Shown here piece by piece: positions 43,336 to 51,633 of a stretch of DNA of 64,000 bases. The stretch lies in NCBI RefSeq assembly GCF_017876405.1, contig NZ_JAGINW010000001.1, positions 7,577,203-7,641,202 on the forward strand. Direction: 5' to 3'. The notes beneath the pieces were generated by a model. That model was not told the origin of the DNA. It saw only the letters and a list, made by a program, of their open reading frames with translations, and did not search any database. Within the stretch, counting starts at the first letter, position 1; each line of letters begins with the position of its first letter. Source of the DNA: Kibdelosporangium banguiense (GTDB lineage Bacteria; Actinomycetota; Actinomycetes; Mycobacteriales; Pseudonocardiaceae). Both the position numbers and the translations under genes were made by a program.

Positions 43336-44358
43336 ATGCGCGGCGCTGTGCTGCACGCACCCGGCGATGTCCGGGTAGAGGAACGCGAAGACCCCAAGAT
43401 CGTCGCGCCCACCGACGCGGTCATCCGTCTGTCGGCGACCTGTGTCTGTGGATCGGACCTGTGGCCCTACCGCGGGATCGAGGCGGTGGACGGCCCGTCC
43501 CCGATGGGCCACGAGTACGTCGGCGTCGTCGAGGCGGTCGGCGGCGAGGTGACGTCGGTCAAGCCAGGCCAGTTCGTGATCGGCTCGTTTTTCGCCTCGG
43601 ACAACACCTGTGAGATCTGCCAGGCCGGCTACCAGTCCTCCTGCGTCCGTCGGGAGCCGATGGGCGCGCTGGGCGCCCAGGCCGAGCTGCTGCGCGTGCC
43701 GCTGGCCGACGGCACGCTCGTGGCCACTCCGGACATGCCGTCTGCCGACCTGATCCCCAGCTTCCTGGCAGCCTCCGACGTGCTCGGGACCGGCTGGTTC
43801 GGTGCCGTCGCCGCTCAAGCCGGACCGGGCAAGACGGTGGCGGTCGTCGGCGACGGTGCTGTTGGTCTGCTCGGAGTCCTGGCTGCCAAGCAACTTGGCG
43901 CGGAACGGATCATCGCCATGAGCCGCCACGCGTCGCGCCAGAAACTCGCCCTGGAGTATGGCGCGACGGACATCGTCACAGAGCGTGGTGACGAGGGCGT
44001 GGCGAAGATCAAGGAGCTGACGGGCGGTCTGGGCGCGCACTCGGTCATCGAGGCGGTCGGCACCCAGGAGTCGATGCTGCAGGCCATCCACTCCACCCGC
44101 CCCGGCGGGCACGTCGGCTACGTCGGCGTCGGCCATGACGTGACGCTGGACGGCCTGGAGCTGTTCTTCTCCCACGTACACCTGCACGGCGGCCCGGCTC
44201 CGGTGCGTCAGTACCTGCCGCGGCTCATCGACCTGATCTTCAACCAGGAGATCGACCCCGGCAAGGTCTTCGACCTCGAACTCCCGCTCAGCCAGGCGGC
44301 CGAGGCGTACCGGGCGATGGACGAGCGCCGCGCGATCAAGGCCCTGCTGACTGTGTGA
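43336..44358 (+). CDS. Zinc-dependent alcohol dehydrogenase family protein
   Basis: 340-aa MDR. Catalytic zinc ligands in CVCGSDLWPYRG and GHEYVG; the structural-zinc lobe is reduced (CEICQAGYQSSC keeps three cysteines). Rossmann glycine motif VVGDGAVGLLGVLAAK. Preceded by AAGGGAG. The divergent XRE/MmyB regulator probably controls it. Substrate unknown. Confidence 0.93.
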   Translation: MRGAVLHAPGDVRVEEREDPKIVAPTDAVIRLSATCVCGSDLWPYRGIEAVDGPSPMGHEYVGVVEAVGGEVTSVKPGQFVIGSFFASDNTCEICQAGYQSSCVRREPMGALGAQAELLRVPLADGTLVATPDMPSADLIPSFLAASDVLGTGWFGAVAAQAGPGKTVAVVGDGAVGLLGVLAAKQLGAERIIAMSRHASRQKLALEYGATDIVTERGDEGVAKIKELTGGLGAHSVIEAVGTQESMLQAIHSTRPGGHVGYVGVGHDVTLDGLELFFSHVHLHGGPAPVRQYLPRLIDLIFNQEIDPGKVFDLELPLSQAAEAYRAMDERRAIKALLTV

Positions 44359-44431
44359 TTGCCCGACTCCTGATCAACGGCGGGGTGTCCCGCAATGGGA
44401 CACTGCCGTCAGGTCTGTGGAAGGTGGGCAG

Positions 44432-44926
44432 GTGGCGGAGAATCCCGAGGTCACGACGGCGTCGCAGGCGGCCGACGACCCGCGGGTGCTGGCCTTCGGG
44501 CGCCTGCAGGGCGCGGCCAGCCGGCTGGAGTACATCCTCGGCCGGGCGATCGAGGAGGAGTTCGGGCTCACCCACCTGATGTTCGAGGTGCTGCTGATCG
44601 TCAGCCGGGCCGGGCGCGACGGCATCGGCATGCGGGCCGTCGCCCAGGAACAGGTGCTCACCACCGGGGGAGCGACCCGCCTGGTCGACCGCATGGAGGC
44701 GATGGACCTGGTGAAGCGCACGCCCGACCCCGACGACCGCCGGGCCCAGATCGTGCGCCTGACTGCCAAAGGTGAACGGACCACGGTCAGGATCGCCCGT
44801 TTCCACGTGAAGAACATCCAGCACTACTTTTCGGACTCGTTGCCCGCGTCGCATCGCAAGCGGTTCACCGACGATCTCCGCACGCTGAGCCACGCCGCCA
44901 GGGACGCGCTGCCCCGCCTGCGATGA
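44432..44926 (+). CDS. MarR family regulator
   Basis: 164 aa from a GTG at 44432 (GAAGG upstream); a GTG five codons earlier is possible. Winged helix with MRAVAQEQVLTTGGATRLVD as recognition region and the wing RTPDPDDRRAQIVRLTAKG. 73 nt after the dehydrogenase, so likely co-transcribed. Confidence 0.93.
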   Translation: MAENPEVTTASQAADDPRVLAFGRLQGAASRLEYILGRAIEEEFGLTHLMFEVLLIVSRAGRDGIGMRAVAQEQVLTTGGATRLVDRMEAMDLVKRTPDPDDRRAQIVRLTAKGERTTVRIARFHVKNIQHYFSDSLPASHRKRFTDDLRTLSHAARDALPRLR

Positions 44927-44954
44927 CCTGGGTCACACCCGAAATACCTGACGG

Positions 44955-45040
44955 GTCAGATACCGTTCTGTCAGACATCGGCCGCCTGACAGCAACAAGG
45001 AGATATGCCCTCGCCGGGCGGGCAAACCTCCCTCAGATGA
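44955..45040 (+). promoter_or_regulatory. Orphan regulatory region with strong ribosome site and 11-codon ORF
   Basis: Two inverted repeats, TGACGGGTCA (around 44949-44958) and CTGTCAG/CTGACAG (44968-44974 and 44986-44992), precede AAGGAGAT and an ATG at 45005 that reads only 11 codons before TGA. It looks like the start of a regulated gene whose body has been lost, or a leader peptide. Confidence 0.4.
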
Positions 45041-45097
45041 GTACGGAAGAGCCGGGTGGTCCAGTTCGTGCTGTCAGAAGGGCGTTCGGCTTCTGGG

Positions 45098-46354
45098 TCA
45101 GGGTGCTTGGTTGGGCCGGCTGTTGCAGAGCACCTTGTTGATCAGGGTCTGGTTCGCTTGGTTGTATGGCTGAGTCAGGTCGGTTTCGGAGTCTCCGTAG
45201 GTCAGTGACAGCTCGAAGGTCCTGGTGCCGTCGGGTGTGCTGCCCATCAGGGTGCCGTAGCCGTGGAAGCCGCCCAGGCCTTGGTAGACGGTGCCGCAGT
45301 TCGGTCCCGCGTCCTGCACCCACAGCCCGAGGCCGTAGCCGCCCTTGGGGTGCGGCTTGCGCATCTCGGCCAGCAACTGGGCCGGCAGGAGCTTGCCGCG
45401 GTTCAGCGCGGTGAAGAATGTGTGGAGGTCCTTGGTGGTCGAGATCATCTCGCCGGCGCTGGATGCCCAGGAGGGGTTCTGGCGGGTGATGTCGACCACC
45501 TTCCACTCTCCGGCTTCCTGGTATCGGTAGTAGCCGTGGGCGTGCGGCCTGGGGATCTCCGGCCATGTGCCCGGGACCATGGTGTCCTGTAGCCCGAGCG
45601 GTCGCAGGATCCGCCGCTGGAGTGCGTCGCCGTAGGGGCGGCCGGTGATCTTCTCGATCAGCAGTCCGGCCAGCATGTAGTTGATGTTGGCGTAGCTCCA
45701 GTCTGTTCCCGGTGCGAACAGCGGTTGCCTGGACAAGCTGAACCGCACCAGTTCATCCGGCCGGTAGGTGTGGAACCGGTTGTCCACGAACTCCTGGCCT
45801 CCCAAGGGGATTCCCGGCACGAATGTCCCGTCGGGCAGCACCGCGCCGGTGTAGTCGAACAACCCGCTGGTGTGCTGCAACAGCATCCGCACCGTGATCC
45901 GCCGGTCCAGCCCGTACTCGGGCAGGTAGTCCGCCACCGGTGCGTCCAGGCCCACGCTGCCCTCGGCGACCAGTTGCAGCACCACGGTCGCGACGAAGGT
46001 CTTGGTGTTGCTGCCGATCCGGAACCGGCCGTTTGTCGGCGGCTTCGCGGCCTCGCCCAGCTTGCGTACCCCGGCGCTGCCGACCCACTCGCCACGCTGA
46101 TCGTGCACCCGCAACTGCGCCCCGGCGAAACCGGAGTCGACGATCGCCTGGACCGTCGCCTGCAGGTCCGGACGATCCTGCCCGGACGCGTTCGCAACCC
46201 CGGGTAAGGTCACGCCGGCCAGCAGCGCCACCGCCACCGTCGTGCCCCCTGCTCGCCGTAGGAACCGCGGCACCCGGACCGTGTTGTTGTCCTGGCGGGC
46301 GCCGGCGGTGGTCAACGTGGTGATGATCGGCTCTGGCGTGGCGAAAGCAGGCAC
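45098..46354 (-). CDS. Secreted serine hydrolase (beta-lactamase/DD-peptidase family)
   Basis: 418 aa from a GTG at 46354, with AGGAG 6 nt upstream. Signal peptide (FLRRAGGTTVAVALLAGV...ANASG) after a polar stretch of about 30 residues. Class C-type motifs: nucleophile SNTK (GSNTKTFVATV), YAN in DWSYANINYMLAG and HGYG as the third box. Close to actinobacterial D-alanyl-D-alanine carboxypeptidases of the beta-lactamase superfamily. Exported. True substrate unknown. Confidence 0.92.
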   Translation of the reverse strand: MPAFATPEPIITTLTTAGARQDNNTVRVPRFLRRAGGTTVAVALLAGVTLPGVANASGQDRPDLQATVQAIVDSGFAGAQLRVHDQRGEWVGSAGVRKLGEAAKPPTNGRFRIGSNTKTFVATVVLQLVAEGSVGLDAPVADYLPEYGLDRRITVRMLLQHTSGLFDYTGAVLPDGTFVPGIPLGGQEFVDNRFHTYRPDELVRFSLSRQPLFAPGTDWSYANINYMLAGLLIEKITGRPYGDALQRRILRPLGLQDTMVPGTWPEIPRPHAHGYYRYQEAGEWKVVDITRQNPSWASSAGEMISTTKDLHTFFTALNRGKLLPAQLLAEMRKPHPKGGYGLGLWVQDAGPNCGTVYQGLGGFHGYGTLMGSTPDGTRTFELSLTYGDSETDLTQPYNQANQTLINKVLCNSRPNQAP

Positions 46355-46572
46355 TTCAATCTCCTGTTGGTGTGGGCGTTTGTTGTTGCGACCACAGTCG
46401 CCGACCGATCAGACATACGGCTGTCACGGCTCAGACACCGGCCATCCCTGGAGGGCGGGTCGGTGTCAGGGCCTTGTCCTGTGGACGTGTTCGAAGGGCG
46501 CCCACTGCGCTGTGGTGAGAGCACGCTCGATGAGCGGGATCGCCGCGCGCTCGGCCAGACCGTGCGCCGCCG

Positions 46573-47676
46573 TCAGTGGCCGCGGGTGGCAGGCCGGTTC
46601 TTGAGCAGGCCAGGGCTGGATTTCTGGTTCGTCGCGTTGTCCGGAGTGGATGGGCTTGGTTGTCCTGGGCGGCTGACGGCGTTGTCGCCGGGGCGGATGA
46701 CGAGGTCCCATGTGGAGCGTGGGTGGACGGTCGGCTCGATTTGGGGCCATTGGCGGCGTAGGAAGCACATCCAGAGCGTCACGTAGCAGATGCCGAGGAA
46801 TTCGCGGGTGTTGCGGCGACCGTAGTAGGCGACCAGTCTGTGTTGAGCGGCGCGCAGTCTGCGGCAGACGTCGGGCAGTGCCAGGCGCCCTTCGGTGGCC
46901 AGGGTGCGTGTGTTGTGCAGCCGGTCCTCGTCTATGTCCATGTAGTCGTCGAGCAGTTGGAGTGCCTCGCCGATTTCCAGGATCAGGTCTCGTTCGCGTT
47001 GGTGCAGACCGGCTCTCATCAGGGCGAAGACCGCCAGGGTGCCGTGGCCGCCCTTGCCTCGGGTCACCTCGGCGAGGGTGAGATCGGTGGTCTGGGGGTC
47101 GCGCTGGCAGCGGGCCTGGATCTGGTAGCGGTGCATGGTGCTGACCGCCGTGTAGATCGGGTCGTCGCGGTCGCGGCCGAGCCTGCGGTCGATCTCCTCG
47201 TACAGCCGGTGCAGCAGGCGTTCAGGGTCGGAGGCTGGGATGAACATGTTGCGGTCGAACAGGTCCATCAATCGCTGGGGCAGATCCTCGTCGTCGGTCT
47301 CGTCGAACAGGTCGTCGTACAAACGGGTGAACGAAAGGCCGAGCACTGCTATGTCACTGGCGAAAGGGACGCCTGTCATCCGGGCGTATCCGGCTATGAC
47401 AAAGGATGTTTTCGTCGAGTAGGAAAGCAGTGATTGCGCCACTCGGGTACGTTCTTGCGGATTGTTGATTGTTTCATTGACAATCGGCTGGACTGTGTGC
47501 TCGAAGGCGTGGATGAAGCCGGTTGCTTTTCGGTTCGCCCCGGTCACGATCCGGGGCACCGCGCCGGCCAGCCGTATCGTTCGGAGTAACGAGCGCAGCT
47601 CAGCCCAAACACGATCGTCCAACGGGATTCTCCAATCCGGGGCCGAACAGTCGGTCGGCGACCGGCTTTTCAGCAT
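46573..47676 (-). CDS. Class I isoprenoid-synthase-fold protein (putative terpene synthase)
   Basis: 367 aa from the ATG at 47676, with GGTGAGG upstream. All-helical, with two Asp-rich motifs: LYDDLFDETDDEDL (about residue 115) and LLDDYMDIDED (about 240). Their spacing matches the Mg-binding pairs of class I prenyl synthases. No FARM/SARM chain-length pattern or NSE triad typical of class I cyclases was found. The C-terminal 40 residues are Pro/Ser-rich and likely disordered. It could be an IDS-like (class IB) terpene synthase or a non-classical prenyltransferase. No prenyl-diphosphate or P450 gene adjoins it. Confidence 0.68.
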   Translation of the reverse strand: MLKSRSPTDCSAPDWRIPLDDRVWAELRSLLRTIRLAGAVPRIVTGANRKATGFIHAFEHTVQPIVNETINNPQERTRVAQSLLSYSTKTSFVIAGYARMTGVPFASDIAVLGLSFTRLYDDLFDETDDEDLPQRLMDLFDRNMFIPASDPERLLHRLYEEIDRRLGRDRDDPIYTAVSTMHRYQIQARCQRDPQTTDLTLAEVTRGKGGHGTLAVFALMRAGLHQRERDLILEIGEALQLLDDYMDIDEDRLHNTRTLATEGRLALPDVCRRLRAAQHRLVAYYGRRNTREFLGICYVTLWMCFLRRQWPQIEPTVHPRSTWDLVIRPGDNAVSRPGQPSPSTPDNATNQKSSPGLLKNRPATRGH

Positions 47677-47709
47677 AGACGCCTCACCCTGCGCTGTTTA
47701 CAGTTAGCT

Positions 47710-49806
47710 GTGCCGTCCAGAGCAGTGGTGTTGCGCTATCTCGTCGCGTTGGCCGCCGTTGGCGCCGTCGTGTTGGTCTGGGTCCGCTATGGCGACGTGA
47801 AAGTCACCATCCTGGTGGGGATCCTGGGACTGCTGGTCTCGGCATTCCGGTTCCTGCCGTCCGCGCCGCGCAACTGGCTGGTCGAGCCGCGACCGAGCCA
47901 GCCGGACCAAGTGGACAAAGCCGCGGAGGCGCTCGCCCGGTCGGTGCGGGTGCAGTGGACACTCGAGCGGCAGCGCAGGCGCCTGGAAGACGCGCATTCG
48001 ATGTCGATCCGCTGGACGGTCGAGGAGCGGTACTCCCGTGGGTCGGTGCGGGCCGGTGTGCCGGTCGCCGGTGACCTCGCGAGCGTGATCGACGATTTCG
48101 TGGCCAAGCCGCGCGGTCTGGTCGTGATCGGGGATCCCGGATCGGGCAAAACCGGCCTGTGCGTCCTGCTCACTCTGGAGCTGCTGGCCACCAGCCTTCC
48201 GCAGCGCCGGGTGCCGGTGCTGCTGCAAGTGTCCTCGTGGGACCCGCAGGAGCATTTCAGCGCCTGGATCGCCCGGCGGCTGGTCGAGGACTACCCGTGG
48301 TTGGCCGGGCAGTCCACCTATGGCGCGACCGCCTGTGCGGAACTTGTTTCCCAGCAACGGCTTCTGCCGATCCTGGATGGACTGGACGAGATGCCGGAGG
48401 CGCGGCGCTCGGCGGCGTTGGAGGCGCTGCAGCGGGATATCGACGGTCAGCCTTTCGTACTGACCTGTCGTACCAACGAGTTCGCCATGGCCCAGAGCGA
48501 TCGCCTGCTGCGCAACGCGCTGGTCGTGCGTCTGCTTCCGCTGGAGAGTTCGGCTGCTGCCGAGTACCTGCTCGACGGGCTCCCCGAGGCCGGGCTGGAA
48601 CGGTGGGACCCTGTGCTCACGCGGATCACCGATGAGCCCGACAGCCCGGTCGGTATCGCGTTGACCAAACCACTCAATCTCTTCCTGACCCAGACGGTCT
48701 ATCAGCATTCCGCTGCCGATCCGGCGGAATTGCTCGACGAAAGCCGGTTTCCCACTCCGGACGATATCGAAAAACGCCTGCTTGACGCATTTTTCCAGAT
48801 CGCTTTCGATATGCGGCCGCCTGCTGCCGGATCTCAGGCGCTGGCGCCCATGGCCCGCTGGGACGCGGCACGTTCCGAACGGACTCTGGTATTCCTCGCC
48901 CGTGCGCTCAGTGGGCGCAACACTCGTGATCTGGCCTGGTGGGAACTGTCCACATTGGTGCCGAAATGGTTCTTCTTCGCTTTGCGCGGACCGATCGGCG
49001 TAGTGGTGACCGGAGCGTTGTGCGCTGTTCTTTTCGGTCTGTTCGGCCAGGTCTGGTTCGGTCTTTTCTTCGGCATGGCCACCGGATTGGCGGTCGCGCT
49101 GGCGTTGCAGTTCACGCCCGCCGAACGACCAAGGCGGATCGCTGTCTGGAATACCGGCGGACGGCGTTACGCATTCCGTGCACTGATCGCCGATCTGGAA
49201 TTCGTGGTGATCGGCGGACTGGGTGGCGGCGCGGTCGCGGGACTGCTGTACGGACCGCTTTACGGGACCTTCGCCGGGCTGGTGCTCGGCGTGGCCTTCG
49301 CGATGGTGCGCAGATTCGTCGAACCGACCGAGCCTCAGGAGTCGGTCAGCCCGAACGGTTTGCTGGTCAGCGATCGGGCGGCGGTCGTCTACGCCACTCT
49401 CACCGGATTGGTCACGGGCGTGCTCGTCGGCGGCACCCTCGGTGGCTTCGTCGGCGGACGTGCCATGGGTTTGGTGATCGACATTGGCGGCCCGTTCCAG
49501 GAGGGGCTGCTCGGCGCGGCGGTCGGCGGCGTGCTGTGTGCGGCGGTGCTCGGCATGATGATGCAGTCGAACAGCGCGTCGGGTCTGTTCGTCACGACTC
49601 GGCTCTGGTTCGCTGTGCGCCGTCACACGCCGTTGCGCCTGATGAGCTTCCTGCGCGACGCGCATCAGGCCGGCATCCTGCGGCAAGTAGGCGCGTACTA
49701 CCAGTTCCGGCACGCGAGCCTGCAGGACCGCTTGGCGACGCGGGACGACACGCCTAGGTCTCTGCCGACACCGGCGTCAGATCCTGGGCTGGTTCCGCCA
49801 CGATGA
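47710..49806 (+). CDS. Membrane-anchored NACHT NTPase
   Basis: 698 aa from a GTG at 47710. N-terminal membrane helix(es), then a NACHT domain with P-loop IGDPGSGKTGL (about 140) and extended Walker B LLPILDGLDEMPE (about 218). A C-terminal polytopic region (about 417-620) has Gly-rich helices including GGLGGGAVAGLLYGPLYGT. The order differs from NLR-like antiphage proteins, which carry repeats as sensors. The membrane module may be the effector or the sensor. Divergent from the isoprenoid enzyme by 33 nt, and its end overlaps the next gene. Confidence 0.82.
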   Translation: MPSRAVVLRYLVALAAVGAVVLVWVRYGDVKVTILVGILGLLVSAFRFLPSAPRNWLVEPRPSQPDQVDKAAEALARSVRVQWTLERQRRRLEDAHSMSIRWTVEERYSRGSVRAGVPVAGDLASVIDDFVAKPRGLVVIGDPGSGKTGLCVLLTLELLATSLPQRRVPVLLQVSSWDPQEHFSAWIARRLVEDYPWLAGQSTYGATACAELVSQQRLLPILDGLDEMPEARRSAALEALQRDIDGQPFVLTCRTNEFAMAQSDRLLRNALVVRLLPLESSAAAEYLLDGLPEAGLERWDPVLTRITDEPDSPVGIALTKPLNLFLTQTVYQHSAADPAELLDESRFPTPDDIEKRLLDAFFQIAFDMRPPAAGSQALAPMARWDAARSERTLVFLARALSGRNTRDLAWWELSTLVPKWFFFALRGPIGVVVTGALCAVLFGLFGQVWFGLFFGMATGLAVALALQFTPAERPRRIAVWNTGGRRYAFRALIADLEFVVIGGLGGGAVAGLLYGPLYGTFAGLVLGVAFAMVRRFVEPTEPQESVSPNGLLVSDRAAVVYATLTGLVTGVLVGGTLGGFVGGRAMGLVIDIGGPFQEGLLGAAVGGVLCAAVLGMMMQSNSASGLFVTTRLWFAVRRHTPLRLMSFLRDAHQAGILRQVGAYYQFRHASLQDRLATRDDTPRSLPTPASDPGLVPPR

Positions 49807-50482
49807 GGCTGGGCTGCCCGAGCACCCAGTAGGTCACCGGCCGTTCGGTCGCCGGCTGGACCAGGTACCGCCCGTCCGGGAACCACACTCGTGGGGTGAT
49901 CTCGGCGCCGCGCCGGCCGACCATCGGGATCGAGGCCAGTTCACTGCGGACGCGTTCGACGCCCATCTTGGCGGCGTCCTCGGTCGGATAGCTGAACTCC
50001 ACGGTCACCGGGACGTTCACTCCGTCGGCGACAGCCCGTGACCGGAGTTCGAACAGTTTGGCGACCTCCGACGGCTGCGCCAGGTCGTAGACCCGGCGTT
50101 TCGTGCGACGACCGTGTTCGGTGTCCTCCGGCTCATTGGTCATGAATCGCAGCACCTCGAACTGCCGGCCCTGCAGCACCTCGGACTGCGCCGCCAGCCA
50201 GGCGGGCTCGAAACTGGCCTGCCGCCGCCTCGACATCGCCAGAAGCACCGCGCTCACCAGCGCATACGCCACAACCGCAGCCACGAACGCAACGACATAG
50301 GGCCATGCTGATCCACCCAGGAACTCGCCGACCAGCACGCCTGCCGCAGCCCATATCGCAGCGAGCCGAATCCGTCGGCCCACCATCGCGTACCGGGGCG
50401 TCCCCATGCTGCTGGGCGCGTACGGAATCGGCAGGTCAGGACGCGAAAGCTGGGCGGGATACAAAGCATCCACACGCATCAC
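49754..50482 (-). CDS. Membrane protein of unknown function
   Basis: 242 aa. Two hydrophobic helices in the first 100 residues (LAAIWAAAGVLVGEFLG and YVVAFVAAVVAYALVSAVLL) and a soluble C-terminal domain of about 140 residues with a FSYPTEDAAKMGVERV segment. Convergent with the NACHT gene, sharing 53 bp at the 3' ends. No family recognised. Confidence 0.65.
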   Translation of the reverse strand: MMRVDALYPAQLSRPDLPIPYAPSSMGTPRYAMVGRRIRLAAIWAAAGVLVGEFLGGSAWPYVVAFVAAVVAYALVSAVLLAMSRRRQASFEPAWLAAQSEVLQGRQFEVLRFMTNEPEDTEHGRRTKRRVYDLAQPSEVAKLFELRSRAVADGVNVPVTVEFSYPTEDAAKMGVERVRSELASIPMVGRRGAEITPRVWFPDGRYLVQPATERPVTYWVLGQPSLIVAEPAQDLTPVSAET

Positions 50483-50580
50483 CTCACGCTAGCCCCTGGG
50501 CGGACGGCTGGCCTCCAGGTTAGGGACCCGAACCGGAACGGGGAAGGTGACCCGCGCTGAACAGTTGACACACCCCGGCC

Positions 50581-50630
50581 TTGAGCGATTGCTCAAGACG
50601 GGGGTAGGGTGTGTTTGAGCGATTGCTCAA
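50581..50630 (+). promoter_or_regulatory. Two identical 16-bp palindromic operators overlapping a promoter
   Basis: TTGAGCGATTGCTCAA occurs exactly at 50581-50596 and 50615-50630 (34 bp apart, about three helical turns). The first TTGAGC (50581) with TAGGGT (50605, 18-bp spacer) could be -35/-10, so both promoter ends are covered. The arms TTGAGC/GCTCAA resemble TetR-family operators. No TetR gene is adjacent. Confidence 0.7.
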
Positions 50631-50649
50631 GTGGGTGGACGGGGGTTCG

Positions 50650-51633
50650 ATGAAGATCTTGATGCCGGGCGGTACCGGGCATATCGGTCGGTTCCTGAGC
50701 CGCGCGTTGGCGGACGGTGGCCATGACGTCGTGGTGTTGAGCCGGCAGGGCGGTTTTGAGCTGTGGCCCGGTGTTCGCGTCGTTCGTTGGGACGGGCGCA
50801 CGGTAGGGGACTGGGGCGCTGAGTTGGACGGGTGCGACGCGGTGATCAATCTGGCCGGTCGTAGCGTCAACTGCCGTTACACCGACGCGAATCTGCAGGA
50901 GATGATGGACTCGCGTGTGGACTCAGCCCGTGCCGTGGGCGAGGCGATCCGGCGCGCGAGTGCACCGCCACGCGTGTGGTTGCAGATGAGCACTGCCACG
51001 ATCTACGCACACCGCATGGACGCCCCCAACGACGAGGCGACCGGCATCATCGGCGGCAACGAAACCGATGTACCCGGCTACTGGGCTGTCAGCGTGGACA
51101 TTGCCAAGACGTGGGAACAAGCGCAGCAGGAGGCCGTCACTCCGCACACGCGCAAGGTCGCGCTCAGGACATCCATCGTGATGAGTCCTGACCACGGCGG
51201 CGCTTTCGACATGTTGCACCGTATGGTCCGGCTCGGTCTCGGTGGCCCGGTCGCCGGCGGCGCCCAGTTCGTCTCCTGGATCCACGACCAGGACATGGTT
51301 CGCGCGATCGAGTTCCTGCTGGACCATGAAGACCTGGCCGGCCCGGTCAACCTCGCCGCCCCGAACCCCCTGCCACACCGCGACTTCATGCGCGCGATCC
51401 GTGCCGCTCGTGGCATCCCTTTAGGTCTGCCGGCCACCAAGTGGATGGCAGAACTCGGTGCCTTCGTTCTGCGCTCCGACACCGAACTCCTGCTCAAGAG
51501 CCGACGGGTCACTCCCGGACGCCTGCTCGACGCCGGCTTCACCTTCCACTTCCCACACTGGCCGCCCGCAGCCGATGACCTGGTTCACCGCAGCAGATAC
51601 CAGAGTGCGGCGGGAACCCTGAGCCGCAATTGA
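50650..51633 (+). CDS. TIGR01777-like NAD(P)-dependent epimerase with DUF1731 domain
   Basis: 327 aa from the ATG at 50650. Rossmann motif MPGGTGHIGRFLSRAL, then INLAGRSVNCRYTD typical of the YfcH/TIGR01777 group, and the C-terminal DUF1731-type region (LPATKWMAELGAFVLRSDTELLLKS, from residue about 280; shown here as its first part LPATKWMAELGAFVLRSDTE). Enzymatic activity unknown in the family. Transcription is probably controlled by the double palindrome just upstream. Confidence 0.88.
   Translation: MKILMPGGTGHIGRFLSRALADGGHDVVVLSRQGGFELWPGVRVVRWDGRTVGDWGAELDGCDAVINLAGRSVNCRYTDANLQEMMDSRVDSARAVGEAIRRASAPPRVWLQMSTATIYAHRMDAPNDEATGIIGGNETDVPGYWAVSVDIAKTWEQAQQEAVTPHTRKVALRTSIVMSPDHGGAFDMLHRMVRLGLGGPVAGGAQFVSWIHDQDMVRAIEFLLDHEDLAGPVNLAAPNPLPHRDFMRAIRAARGIPLGLPATKWMAELGAFVLRSDTELLLKSRRVTPGRLLDAGFTFHFPHWPPAADDLVHRSRYQSAAGTLSRN

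Noticed and set aside
47704..49713. 669-aa open frame opposite the NACHT gene
   Set aside because: Antisense with Gln/Arg/His-rich composition and no start context.
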